Part shown: piece by piece, positions 44,036 through 55,752 of the stretch
How the letters are laid out: each line of letters opens with the position of its first letter
How positions within the stretch are numbered: the stretch's first letter is position 1
NCBI GenBank assembly: GCA_013368315.1
Contig: JAACJM010000012.1
Coordinates: 744,001 to 808,000 of the forward strand
Direction of reading: 5' to 3'
DNA length: 64,000 nt
From: Tetrapyrgos nigripes
Taxonomy: Eukaryota > Basidiomycota > Agaricomycetes > Agaricales > Campanellaceae
Program-made: the position numbers and the translations under genes
Notes under the pieces: generated by a model
What the model was told of the DNA's origin: nothing
Databases searched by the model: none
The model's input: the letters and a program-made list of their open reading frames with translations, nothing else

Positions 44036-45181
44036 CTATGAGCCGGACGACGTCGGTGGTCGAGGCTCCCCCACAAGTGAATCCCCAGCAACCGATCTAC
44101 CCAAGTTCCAAACAGCTCTATGCACCACATCAGTGATCCCTATCCGTATCTTCTTCTCCAGCTCTATTCTCTCCAAATTATCGATATCCTCGCCTTTATT
44201 CCGGTCCCTATATCGTTGTACAACCCTCCTCATATCCTCAATCTCTTCTAATGGAAGTGGTTTTCCAAACGTCACAGAAAGACGTGTACCGAAGCGGGGA
44301 AAGTATTTGTAGGGGAATTGTCTTCCTTCTGGCATTAATTTGTCGAAACCAGTGATCCACATTGGAATGATAGTGGGTGGGTGGAGGGTTGAGGAGAGGA
44401 TGCGGCCTCTATGTATATTTGTGAGGATTCTAGTCATGGAGTTACAGCCAAGTCACTTACACTCCCCACTTAAACCTCGGAAGGACAGCACGTCCGTCTT
44501 GTCCTGTGGTATACGTATTAGGTTGGTTTACTTTTCCTTCTCCGTATAAATGAACCTAGTAAGACATGTCAGACTCGGACAAAAGGTGCACTCTTAGTTT
44601 CCTCACCCAATCTCCATTATCCAATTTATTTATCGCAGTATCAACGGCAGGCTGATAAATGCCTTTGCCTCTAAAAGTCTCCAACACCTGTCCATACCGA
44701 AAAAAGACAGAAAATATCCTGAAGAGGTGAATAAAAACAAACAAGAGATGAAAATGCCATTCTTCCACTCACGGATTAGTAAACATAATATCTGACGCAC
44801 CGAGCGTCCAGCGTGTCAGACGAGATTTGAGATAATATCCCGGGGGAAGCGCAGCCCAAGTCATGGGGTCATCTAGGCTGTCCATCCAAGACAAACAGAG
44901 GTTTCGTTTGCTTGAAACCGAATAGCAATAGGTCGGTTGACGTACGTTGAAATGTGATTTGAGACTGGAGGGTGTTTGAGTGATTTTTACGGACGACCAA
45001 GGAAGAAAGGAGGCTAATTACCGGTGACTACACCTCGCTGACAAAGTCGTGCTTGACTATGGAGGGCCTCGGCGAGATTGTTGAGACCATAGACATCGAG
45101 AGAAACATAACCCAAGCTGCAGAATGTCTTGCAAGTAAGGCCGACGGTGGATACAGTGGCTGCAGACAAGACGCTTTGCAT
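44036..45181 (-). CDS. TAZ1: Tafazzin, cardiolipin transacylase
   Basis: Six exons (45181-45022, 44964-44946, 44877-44773, 44718-44607, 44555-44461, 44408-44036) give 287 residues; the second exon is only 19 nt. Tafazzin exchanges acyl chains between phospholipids and cardiolipin at the mitochondrial membranes. The acyltransferase motif NHISTLDDP (H-x4-D) spans the 19-nt exon. Next come YYLKSRLTRWTLGASDIMFTN, FRGKGIYQPAVDTAI, WVHLYGEGKVNQ (the region with the conserved G-E-G), and PTIIPMWITGFDKLMP near the end. These match tafazzin rather than other acyltransferases. The C-terminus is longer and basic. Confidence 0.95.
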
Positions 45182-45394
45182 CAAAAGGAGTGAAAAGGAG
45201 TGATCCGGGTTTTGTCAGCAGAACGCAGTAAGCGGCGAAACCCCAACGAAATCAAAAAAGCGGCTTTGGTTTGGGTTTGGTTGCCTCCCACTTCCCCTAC
45301 GCGTTTCGCGCTGCTCGAGCCGCTCATCTTCCTCCACAACGACGACAACGACGACAACGGCTTATACGACTTGACTTGACTTCCCCTTTCCAAA

Positions 45395-45903
45395 ATGTTC
45401 ACTTTCACCCTCAGCTCTTTCCTCGCTGCTCTTCTCTTTGTATACCTCTTTATGCCAGCCGTATGGTTATCCATCATATCCGTTGACGGGGTTCTTGACG
45501 CTCGTGAAGCTGGTCTGGCTGTTGTTGCTGCTCGTACGTCTATTTCTGTCTTGCGTCTCCTTATTTCCTGTTTACTTATCGTCCGTCCACTGCGTCCGCA
45601 GGGAATCCCTTCCGAGAGAGCGGCCCTCCTGCAAATATGGCCAAGCTTATACTCCTCCGGCATAAGGTATGTTCTCAGCTTGCAGTTTCTACACGCCCAC
45701 ATTGACACTCGCCCGTCCAGATTCAAACCTCCACCCGCCGACGGAGATCCTCTTCTCACTCCCGCTCATCCTCACGAAACACCAATTTCATCCACCCTCC
45801 CGCACACGTCAAACAAGTCTCTGTATCTCGTTCTTCCAGAGCACCTTGGTTCCGTTTGGGAAGGGGTTTCAGACCATTCGGAAATGTGAAGCAGTACTGC
45901 TAA
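45395..45903 (+). CDS. Small membrane-anchored Ser/Arg-rich protein, no recognised family
   Basis: Three exons (45395-45533, 45602-45666, 45721-45903) join in frame to give 128 residues; the introns are 68 and 54 nt with GTACGT and GTATGT donors. The N-terminus is strongly hydrophobic (LSSFLAALLFVYLFMPAVWL), either an anchor or uncleaved signal. The second half is rich in Ser, Arg and His (STRRRSSSHSRSSSRN) and ends in APWFRLGRGFRPFGNVKQYC. I recognise no family. The gene is head-to-head with tafazzin (213 bp). The gene call rests on open frames that continue across well-formed splice sites, so a chance assembly is possible. Confidence 0.45.
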
Positions 45904-46894
45904 AACGTACTACTGCGCAACTACTGCGTCGTACCACTACTAGATGAAGCACACTTTCACTGCTTCTATCTACTATGACTGGTCTTTGGTCTATTGGCGG
46001 AAGGAAAAAGGAAAAGAAGAGGTCTCAAAAGTTCTGTTCACGTTACATTTATGGAATAATCACTAATGATCTATGGTCGGTTCGGATTCGGTTTGCATTT
46101 GGGAGCAGCACGCATATGGATGTTGGGTTTCGTGTTCGTGTTCATTCGCACTGTCTAGTTGTTTAGCTAGTATCATCTTCCATCTACCTATACCGTCTTG
46201 TCTTGTCTTGTCTTGTCTTGTCTTGTCGACGTTGTCTCCACACTTTGGGAGCGCTGTTTGTTGATTTTTTGTATAGTTGATACCCAACCCCCCTTTTACC
46301 TAGTAGTTGTGCACAAATTTGGATTCTATTCGTTCGTTTTAACTTATAATTATCCATCATAGGAGGCGAGGCTAGGGCGAATATCCCTCTCTGAGTCTCT
46401 AGCTTTTTCGCTTTTCGCTGTCTCCGTAGTACTGTATATTTTTATGTATCGTTCTCTGAGATCGTTTCACATCGCTAAACACCTCCATTCATTCATAACC
46501 AATTCAGAAGTTTCCATCTCATCATTTAGAAGACGCGGTTTACAGCTCTAGGTCTTCTTCATGTTTAATGGGATAACATACAAAGCTATAGAAGGAGAGA
46601 CAATCAAAAGAGATCAAAAGAGAGGTAGAGCATAGTGTAAACTAAGAAAGCATAGGGGACATAGGGTGTACATATGTAGTGAACACAACGATAGTAGTTC
46701 GACAACAATATCGAAAGGAATAAATCAAACACCAACCCCCGGTTCCACTAAAACTCGCATATCAGAAAACCGTATATCACATCACAACCACACCAGCTCT
46801 GGTCCCGATGACAAGAAAAAATGGATAACATGGGAAGATGAAGCGTCAACCATGTTCCCCACACTCGGGGAAGACTAATGCGAGCTGTTCGGGC
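45904..46894. other. 990-bp convergent intergenic region with a pentanucleotide repeat
   Basis: It lies between the 3' ends of the small membrane protein and MRC1. A 30-bp (TCTTG)6 tract is at 46196-46225. A plus-strand open frame at 46666-46878 is short and hydrophilic, with no support. Nothing else was recognised. Confidence 0.45.
46196..46225. repeat. (TCTTG)6 microsatellite
   Basis: Six perfect tandem copies of TCTTG, continued by a partial TC. It lies in non-coding DNA between two convergent genes. Confidence 0.9.
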
Positions 46895-49800
46895 TCACGC
46901 GAACCTCTCGCTCCGATCAACACCCTTCAGCATACTCGGCGCCGCTTTCAAGGCTGAAGGTCTCGAGCTCGAGGCACTGGCACTGGAAGTAGAAGCAGAG
47001 GCGGAACCTAGCCCCCTCCTTCCAAGGCCCACGCCTGACTGAGCACCCTTCGAATTCTTCGTTCCATGCCCAGTAACAGCCACAGCACCTCTAGCCATTC
47101 CCTTATTCTTTATCTTGCGTTCTTCATCACGAGCCCATTTTTTCATTCTTTCTTGACCGTGGCCTTCATGCATGAAAGATGAGGAGGAACGGAGCTGTGG
47201 TGAAGCGAAGGAAAGCGAAAGAAAAGAAAGTCAGCACGCAGATAGGAGTGGGAAACAAAGAAACGTTACGTACCCCATCAAAAGATTCGATGTCCATATC
47301 AGGTCGACCCAATACTGGACGAGTAGGTCGAATAGGCTTGGTCTTTCTCAAAACAGTCTTAACAGGACCGAAATCGTCATCGTCTTCGCCATCTTGATCA
47401 ATGAAAGAGATGTCGTTTGGATCAAAATCGTTTTCAAGCTGTATGTTCATCAGTTTTTAGACAAGAAGGTAGACGAAAAAGAAAACGAACCTCTCCTCCT
47501 GGGTCCTCCTTAGCTATTATCCGAGCTTTTCGAAGGTATTCTTCCCTGGTAATAGTTTGTGGGTTTTTGTCCTCATCTTGATCGGTTTCGTTCTCGCCTC
47601 CGGAATCTTCCTCTTCCTCTTTGGGTTGACCGATATCTCCCATAGGATTCTCGCTCTGCTTATTGAGCCAGTCCATATCGGCTTCCTCTCTCTCATCACG
47701 TATGGTATGGACATAGGTGGTGGCAAAGGAGGCCGTTTCTGGTTGCTTGTCTATAAACAAACATCAGCTATTCATATCGAAGGGCGAAGAAGTTTCTCAA
47801 AAATACTCACGAAGAGCTTCGATATCCTGTCTATCCTTCCTATTCATCCACTTATTCATACCTCTTCGCCTCGCCCTGTTTTCCGCATCTTCGTCTTCAT
47901 CGTCACTATCATCTACGCCGACGCGGTTCTTCCTCTTCTTTCTTAATTCACCACGAGTAGCCCTCTCATGGTATTTTTGAAGCTCGGCGTCGTCTTTCTC
48001 AACATCTGCCCTGTAAACCACAAATGTATGAGTACACGATGTATGACGTGACGAAATTGCACTTACTGGTATGCCTCCATGACCTTATCAGCTGCAATAA
48101 CATCCTCAGTCATCTCCTTATTGTCCACTAACACGGCCAATTCCCTATCCAGGTGCTCTCCATCCTCTTCGTCCTCTTGTTTATTCTTGCGGAATCCAAA
48201 CATCTCGTCTTCATCACTTTCTTGAGCTTGGTCTTCAACAAAGTCATTCTTGTCTAGTGGACGTTTCTGCTTTTCTTTTGCTTTGTCCTTCTCCTTTTCA
48301 GGTTTCTTCCCAAGCATCTCGAAAGCGTTTTTGAGCTTGGATGGACGGCTTGGACTAGGCGGGGGAGTGACGTTGAAATTATCGTCGTCCAGTGATCCTC
48401 CTAATTGTAACGACGAAGCCCCTCGTGAACCTCTCCTGATACGAGTCAACTTGGCCGACTGGGTCCCGAGGGGAGTTTCAAGATCATCCACGAAATGATC
48501 ATCACGCGTTGGAGGAAGTGTCAGCTCAGTGAACGGGAGTCGTTGTGTTTGAGATAGCTGAGAGGGAGTGGGAGCTGGACGATAGACTTCTGGATTAGGG
48601 GTATCCGGACGAGTCTGTGTAAGGAAGCTGTAGACAGTGGTTGAGTGTTTGGTAAATCACGACAGGTACGAGAACAGCTTACCCATTCTCAGTAATATAC
48701 CACGTTCCTTGCGTCCGTACAGGACGTTGATTCGCAGCATCAACGACGTACTCCTGCTCCTTTTCGAATATGGCATCAGCACGTCGTTGCAGATTCTCGT
48801 CTACTTCAAGGGCTGGCTGAAGTGCTACGTCCTGGGTCAGCTGAAGGTCATCAGCTTCGCGGGCATTAGCAAGCTTGAAACCATCCTATTAAAACAGTGT
48901 GAGTGCACCATTCTGTATTTTGAAAAGAGAATATTCCTACCTTATTGGCCGACTTCTGCGTACCAGTCTCAAACAAATCAGAGAACCCGGCCTGCAAGGG
49001 CTTCGGACTGAAATTGGCGCCGTCCTCTGAGAATTGGGAGAACCCGAGTTTGGAACTATCCTCGGCAAGAAGAGGTGCGAATTTGGGTGAGGAATTCAGA
49101 GTTGGTGACAGGGTATCGTTTTGGGCCAAAGAAGCTGCACGTTGAAGTCGAGCGGTAAAGGGAAGCGATGATGGGCTGAATGATTCCTCGGTATGCAATG
49201 GGCCTAGTGGCCTTCGGACAGGTTGGTTCTCTTGATCATCCATCTCGTCGCCACCGCTCAGAGATCGTTGACCAGGAGATATCGAGAGACGGCTGGCACT
49301 ATCTTCCAGATTACGCCGAGAACTCTGGCGTGATCCAAGAGGTGGTCTACCCAACGAAAGGAGAGAGACAGCTTGGTTTTCCTTGTTGTCTCCTCTGTCG
49401 ATATTCTCCTTGTCAGGCTCCTCTTCGGTAGCATACGCTGACGAAAATGACCCTCTGCGCAGAAATGGCCTTGATGCACTGTTTTCATCAACTGACATCG
49501 ACCAATCTTCCGAGACATCTCCAAGAGGTTGGCGAGGAGGTGGAGGAACCAAGTTCTCGTCATTCTCTCCAGCATCTTCTTCATCCGAATCTATCACGGC
49601 CCGTCCACGAGCAGCAGGACGCCTGTTGACCACATTTTCACTATCCTCATTTTCATCATCCTCGTTGACCATAGTGATGTCTGCTTCGTCATCCTCCTCA
49701 AATCCAGCGTCGAGCTCATTAGGTTCAGGACTAGCTGATCCTCTTTCGATTGGAACGTAGTCTTCATCTTCCTCTTCCTCGTCATCCGAATTGTCGTGAC

Positions 49801-51649
49801 GACCAGAGGTTTGAGCAGCAGTCTCCAAACCTTTCTCTGCCCAACTAGCTACAGCGTCGACCACGTTTTGCGAATGATCATCAGTCGACGCCTCAAGTTT
49901 ACCCCCTCGTCTCTTCCACTCCTCCTCTTTCTTGCTAATAAGCTCGGCCTGTTGATCATTCGCTCGCTCCAATAACATCTTATTGAGGTACTGTGTGTTG
50001 GGGACGCTACCTGCAGGAAGGGACTTGCGGCCGTGTGCATTAGCTAACATTGGTTTCCTATGAGCCACGTTGAGCTTTTGCTGCTGGGTGTTCCTTCTGA
50101 TCACAGACTTGCCCTTGTCTACGGTCTTTCCTTTCCCCGACGGTGGCAAGACTTCGATTTCCAGGTCGGAATCGGAATCATCTTTGGGAACTGGCTGCTG
50201 GTTTCCCAGAGCCTTCTGCTTTAATTCTGCAAGCTTGCTTTGACGGATGGATGCTGGTTTTCCAGCTGCCTGAACTTGTTTCGTGACAGAATCGATATCA
50301 GGAAGGTCTTCCGAATCAGAGTCATCGAGAGGCTTCAATGTACTCATGCCAGGTTTTGAACGAGAGGGAGATTTGTGTTGAGAAGTAGAGGGGCCGGGAG
50401 AAGAAGGGAAACTGTCAATTGGGGATGACTGAGAAGTAACCAATTTCGTGGAGGATGAGGGCTTCTTGACCGGTGTGCGCCTGGGCTGGGTAACCTTGGG
50501 TTGTGGAACGTTTGCGGGGCCGACGGCCTTTTTCCTGGAAGAAGGCTATAAGTTTGGCTTCGGATCTCCGAAAGAGGTACGTACTGTAAGGTCTGGAGGA
50601 AGCTGTTCATGCTGTATTTCTCCGCATCCTGGTGCTTGGGGATAGAGACCTGTTCTTCTGCTAACAAGCGCTGGCGTTCGACCTGGGTTTGCTTCATTTC
50701 TTTCTTCGTGGGCTGGGAACTCATACATTAGGTATACGACGCACTGATCAGTCCACTAGGAGAAACACACCTTTGTTTTCCTTGTTGGCCTTGCAATTTC
50801 TTCCAAAGACTCTGGTTGAAAGTCAAGCGACTGACGCGCGCTATGGGTCTTGGCAGCCCTCTTCTTCTTTGGAGGAGGCGCAGCACCGTTGCCCTTGCCC
50901 ATTTCTTCGTCTGAAGTTGGTGGTGTAGATGAACGTGTTTTAGGAGAGTTGTTAGATGTTCTGAGGATAGACTGAGAAGATGTAGGATCTAGTTCATGTT
51001 CTGATTCTGAATCCGAGATGCGTGGACGTTTGTGGGTGACACGCGGTGGAATAGGTGGCTGTAGAAGAGGTGAAGAATGTATAGTCAATGCTGAGAGTGT
51101 TCCTCCTATTCCAGTGGCAGACAAAGCGCCCGAGGGAGAGGATATTGGAGAGGTAGCGGGAGAAGCTGTAATGTGTGCAAGCTTCGTAGAGTCCCTTTGA
51201 TCACTAGACAAAGGCGAATCCGCCTTGTCCGGCTCATCTATACGCGACTGGCCCGCCTTGGAGGACTTTTTCGGAGAGTCCATGTCTACTTCCTCATCCA
51301 ACTTCTTCATCTTGTCCATCCATCCCCATTGTAGCCCTCCTGACGCGTCTTTTCCGAAGCGACTAGTGTCCATAGAGTCATCGTCCAACAACGTGCGGTC
51401 AGGCGACGATTCTTCTGGTTCCGGGGTAGGCGGTATCTCGTCTGACGCGTCAAAATGGCGTATACTGTGGTTACTGGTGCCTGAGGTTGAACTAGAGAAG
51501 TTGGACGTCGTAGAGACGGGTTGGTCGGTGACGGGTTTGGGACGACCATAGGTACGACGCGCCTGTGGGCGCTTAGGCGGAGTTACTGGTGGGGGAGACG
51601 ATGAAATCGTTGAGTCGGCAACGATGGAGTCCTCCTTAGTGATAGGCAT
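46895..51649 (-). CDS. MRC1: DNA replication checkpoint mediator MRC1 / claspin
   Basis: Nine exons (51649-50771, 50712-50585, 50534-48941, 48885-48683, 48627-48067, 48010-47811, 47750-47491, 47438-47274, 47194-46895) give 1429 residues without a frame break; an in-frame ATG at 51685 would add 12. The MRC1-like domain is the best anchor: KAFEML-type and acidic sections around AFEMLGKKPEKEKD, then RELAVLVDNKEMTEDVIAADKVMEAY, KYHERATRGELRKKRKNRVG and NKWMNRKDRQDIEAL. The N-terminal half is disordered with many SQ/TQ and SP sites, expected of a kinase-regulated adaptor. MRC1 travels with the fork and passes the checkpoint signal from Mec1/ATR to Rad53/Cds1/Chk1. The tail is Ser/Ala-rich. Confidence 0.9.
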
Positions 51650-51865
51650 GGTAGCCAGAGAGGGCAAGGCCTTGTCAGAGTACAAGGCGAGGGAGTTGTG
51701 TATCGGTTTGGCTTTGTTTACGCGTTTTTGGATGGCAGTGATGTAATGCTACTAAATGGGGAAGCAGCATCTACCAATAATTTTACAGGTATATTTACAG
51801 ATTTCGGATAACGATACAGTGTCCTTGAGTCCGTTGTAGCAGCACGAGAAAGGGAGAGAAAAAGG

Positions 51866-54177
51866 TCATCTAGTAACCTCACTATAAGACGGTGGCGGCA
51901 CATCATTGGATTCCTGACGCACAGGACGTCGAGCTAAACGTTCAGCATTTTCTTGAGCACGTTGCAACTCTCTACGAAGCCGCCCATTTTCCCCAGACAA
52001 TTCCTCCATTCTAGCCTGGACAGTGGACCGCGCGGATGAAGCTTCCTCCGATTCCCTCAGCCGCCTTTTCAACTGTCTATTCTCGCTTACCAGAGTTCTC
52101 TCCGACTCCTTCCGCGCATCGAGCTCTGTACTCAGTTCCTGCAGCTGAGCAATGGAATCTTGAAGTTCCTTTATCTGATTCCGCAAACGCCCATTCTCTC
52201 GGGAGATATCTTCATTTATCAGCATCTGCAATTCTTCATCTCCACCCGTCGATGGCAACGACGTCGACTCCCTCAGCTCCCGAACTTGTCGTCGCAGCTC
52301 TTCGCATTCGTGAGAAGCCTCCTCGGCGAGAATTTGTTGGACTTGGTGATCTGCCTTGGCCACCTCCAACTGAGAAGCTAGACGTTCGGTCTCCACCCGA
52401 AGTAGAGCATTCTCTTGTCCCAGGTTTTCAGAGGCTTTCAAAGAGTCTCTGAGTCGAGATACCAACGAATCTCTACTCGTGAGTTCAGCTTTGAGCCTCG
52501 AGATTTCTGCTACATCATTGTCCAAGCTAGAGTAACGGCGTGAGGCGTTTAGGGTCTTCTGCCGTTCTAGTGTCTGTGACATGCTTTTCAAGGATGATCT
52601 CAATGCGTCATTTTCGTGACGCATTGTTGTAGCTGCTCTTTCAAGAGTAGAGATACGGCCGTCTTTTGTTGGGCCGGGTATAGTGAGAGATCTGGAGAGC
52701 GGACTGTCTTCAATTGGGGGAAGTGGCTTGTCAAACAGAGGATCTTGGGAAGAAAGTCAACATTGAACAATGACAGAATTCTCAGAACACAATACCTGGA
52801 TGGCTAAATGAGGCATTGGGAGAAGGTGACAGAGGTGAAGCTGATGGTGGTAAGGGCGATAGTGATGGTAACGACGTCGAGGACAGTGGCAAGGTTGATG
52901 ATGACAATGGTGGCAGCACATTAGGTATATCGAACCCAGCGAGTTTCCTATGAAGAAGGAATAGAGCAATGGTGAATCCATCTTGAGATATTTTCCCAGT
53001 ACGAGAGAGGTCCACCAGATCCCTAATCCTCAAGTCAGTGTGATAACGCAACGCAACTCGTCTTGACATACCAAATTCTGGATAGCTCCTGATTTGACAA
53101 ACCAGAGGATTGCAGAAACGTTACAAACGCGTCGCCTTCGATAAAACCTTGCCTTAACGCATCGAGACGCTCAAAGTGTCCCGAGGCATAAGTCCTAAAG
53201 GACGAATCGAGTACCCAGTGCTTCATCTCTAATTCACCGAGAAGGCTTTGATTTGGGAGAAAGACCATAGGAGTTGGAAAGGCTGGAGCAGCTGGCGTGG
53301 GAGTAGACACTCCCTTACCCTTCAACTCGATAGACAGATGTGGTGGGAGAATGTTCGGTAAAGCAGCAAAGAGTTTGTCTAGCAGGCCTTGTATAAGAAA
53401 CATTCCAACACAGAATTCCCCAAAACCCAAGTAGCCTTGTTGATTGACATTTACAAGATCCCTGTCGACTACTCTTCAGCGCACACAAAACGGATACAAC
53501 GATGTGTATCTCACCATATTTGAGACAACACTTTCGTGGAAAGACCTGATTTGGTCCACACGTCCACAACTTTGATATCTAGCAGAAAATGAGCTAGAAG
53601 AAATAGGGTAGGCTGCATGCACTCACTGTCCAAAACTCCGTTCTGAGGGCCAGCAGACTGAAATATGGCTCGGTATTTTTCGCGACCAACAGGAGAAATT
53701 GGGGGATAAATTTGGGGACTCGTGGTGTTCCAACCCGACTTGCTATCGACAGGTGAAACTGGGGAATAGATTTGAGAATTCGCGTGAATTGTGGCAGACT
53801 TGCTGTTTTCAGGCGAAAATCCTTTGATGATTGCCAAAGGACCATCTGCAGGTTACATGGAAATAATGAGAAACAGCAACGGCATAGGATGAGAGATAGT
53901 AATACGCACCGCGTTCAAGCAACTCTCGAGATACACTCTCACCTGCCTGTGCCCATCCAATCAACCGCAACGCTGAGGCTACATCTTTGGCACAAAGATA
54001 TCCCTTGCTACCCTCATCTGCCAAATTCCACACTTCAGCCAGTACTTGGGCAGATAGATTGGTTGAACTGGTGAAGATCTCAACAGCAGCGTCGGGGTCT
54101 AGAACATCCTGCTTCTTCTGAGCCGATAATATTCGCTCTGCAAGAGCAACTTCGTCTGCTGTTGGGGTGATGGACAT
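51866..54177 (-). CDS. EH-domain endocytic scaffold (Eps15/Ede1-like)
   Basis: Six exons (54177-53910, 53845-53627, 53578-53515, 53461-53072, 53022-52796, 52743-51866) give 681 residues. Three EH domains are visible. The first has ADEVALAERILSAQKK and EVWNLADEGSKGYLCAKDV; the second has VLSQIWDLVNVNQQGYLGFGEFCVGMFLI; the third has ELSRIWDLVDLSRTGKISQDGFTIALFLLHR. EH domains bind Asn-Pro-Phe peptides. The C-terminal half is a long coiled coil (from about residue 440, such as LERQKTLNASRRYSSLDNDV and NENRLRN-like heptads). This is the layout of Eps15, Ede1 and related scaffolds that start clathrin-coated pits. It is shorter than Ede1 and lacks the UBA domain, so the orthology is not certain. 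Confidence 0.85.
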
Positions 54178-54583
54178 GTATCAGGTTGCAGCTTCTTGCG
54201 GGTCGCTCACCTGGATGTTATATATACATAATATGAATAAGAATACCCAAAGGACTGACCACATACATCGAAGGTGTTAGATCGCAGTAGTCACGAGGGC
54301 TCCGAAGAGAGCACAGGAATTCGCAGCCGATTTAGATCCCCCACATCTGGATAGGCCTCAATATGGTTCTTGACAAAGATTTATTTTAAATTTCTTGATA
54401 TGAGCAGCGCAAGAAGGAACATAATTACTCGATGTATGGACTCAACGCTACAAGGAAGCTTGAAGGATGGCCTCGAGGAGTCCCAGCGCCAAAATCCTGC
54501 TTACCTAATCGAGAAGCAGGAGCAAACAGGAAGTGAAATTTGAGACGCGAAACTTGTCGACGCGCACATTTCTATCCTTTGCC
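54178..54583. other. Divergent promoter region
   Basis: This 406-bp stretch separates the starts of the EH-domain and bL12m genes. No gene-like open frame was seen; it presumably carries promoter elements. Confidence 0.4.
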
Positions 54584-55454
54584 ATGGCGGTAGGTCCTCT
54601 TTTCTTGTCTTGTATTCGATATCTAACTATTTCACAGTCCCGATGCTCTTCTTACCTTCGCTCCTTATCCCGGACTGCCGCCTCGCAAGTGTCCTTACCA
54701 CTATTTCTCTTCAACCTACCAACAACTTATACGTTTCTCCAGTTCCTCAAGGATAGCAACCTCTTCTAGACGACTCGCCACGGCAGCTACGACTCCTTCC
54801 CCCAAAACTGATGATGTCCCTCCTCCGCCTCCAGCCGCCACGTCAAAAGATGTCACTCTCAACAGAATCGTAGATGATATTTCTGGGCTTACATTACTGC
54901 AGGCTGCAGATCTGGTGTCTTTGCTCAAGGTGCGTCTGTGTCCTCGATATCCATCTTGAAGTCATCTTGAATCAAATTCTATTTCTATCCTCTACAGACG
55001 AGACTGAACATCCAAGAAATTGCCATGCCAGCCGCGGCCGTGCCTGTAGCAGGAGCTGGAGCAGCCGCTCAGGCAGCGGATGAACCTGCTGCAGTACATT
55101 ACTACTTTTTCCTTGTTATTTGTCATTCTAACATTGGAATTACTTTTATCTTTCCCTCTAGGAAAAACCCCAAGAAAAGACCGTGTTCAACGTGAAGCTC
55201 GAGTCCTTCGAGGCAGCATCCAAACCCAAGGTTATCCGTGAAGTCAAGGCTATGATTCCCAACCTTACCCTCATAGACGTGAGTTACTCTGTCTATTCTT
55301 TATTACCACCTCGTTTCAACATTTCTCATCTTCGCAGGCCAAGAAACTCGTGGAATCATTGCCTCAAACCCTGAAGGAGAACCTTCCCAAGGAGGAGGCC
55401 GAGAAATTGCAAAAAGCCTTTGAGGCCCTCGGTGCTGTCGTTAAGCTAGATTAA
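54584..55454 (+). CDS. MNP1: Mitochondrial large ribosomal subunit protein bL12m
   Basis: Six exons (54584-54589, 54638-54684, 54743-54929, 54998-55093, 55162-55278, 55338-55454) give 189 residues. The first exon encodes only Met-Ala. The second intron has a GC donor (GCAAGT), required for the correct frame. A presequence rich in Ser and Arg (SRIATSSRRLATAAT) precedes the L7/L12 body: an N-terminal dimerisation segment (LNRIVDDISGLTLLQAADLVSLLKTRL), an Ala/Pro hinge, then the globular C-terminal domain with TVFNVKLESFEAASKPKVIREVKAM and LVESLPQTLKENLPKEEAEKL. This protein forms the flexible stalk that recruits translation factors. Confidence 0.95.
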
Positions 55455-55752
55455 TCTACTCATATCATACTCATAATACAACCCTTTCTACCCAAGTAAA
55501 TATACATACTTGCTTGCTCAACAAAGCACTAGGCATCGAATACTAAGCTGCGTTTATTCATCGGAGTCGACCAAGTATATATAAGATACAGACCTAACAA
55601 AAGGTTGTTGGCAATGATAGTGACAATGAATGACGGATGACAAAAATGAGGAAATGGTTAGTAGTAGGGGTAAATCGAAAAGTGTGAAAAAATGACAATG
55701 TCAATAATGAGAGTGAGAGTGAGGCGGGGTCAGACAGCCTGCGACTAACCGC

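Noticed and set aside
46666..46878. 70-codon plus-strand frame downstream of MRC1
   Set aside because: Short, hydrophilic and overlapping the probable 3' UTR of MRC1; no supporting motif.
49383..49760. Plus-strand Ser-rich frame inside MRC1
   Set aside because: It is the antisense shadow of acidic (Glu/Asp) codons in the MRC1 exon.
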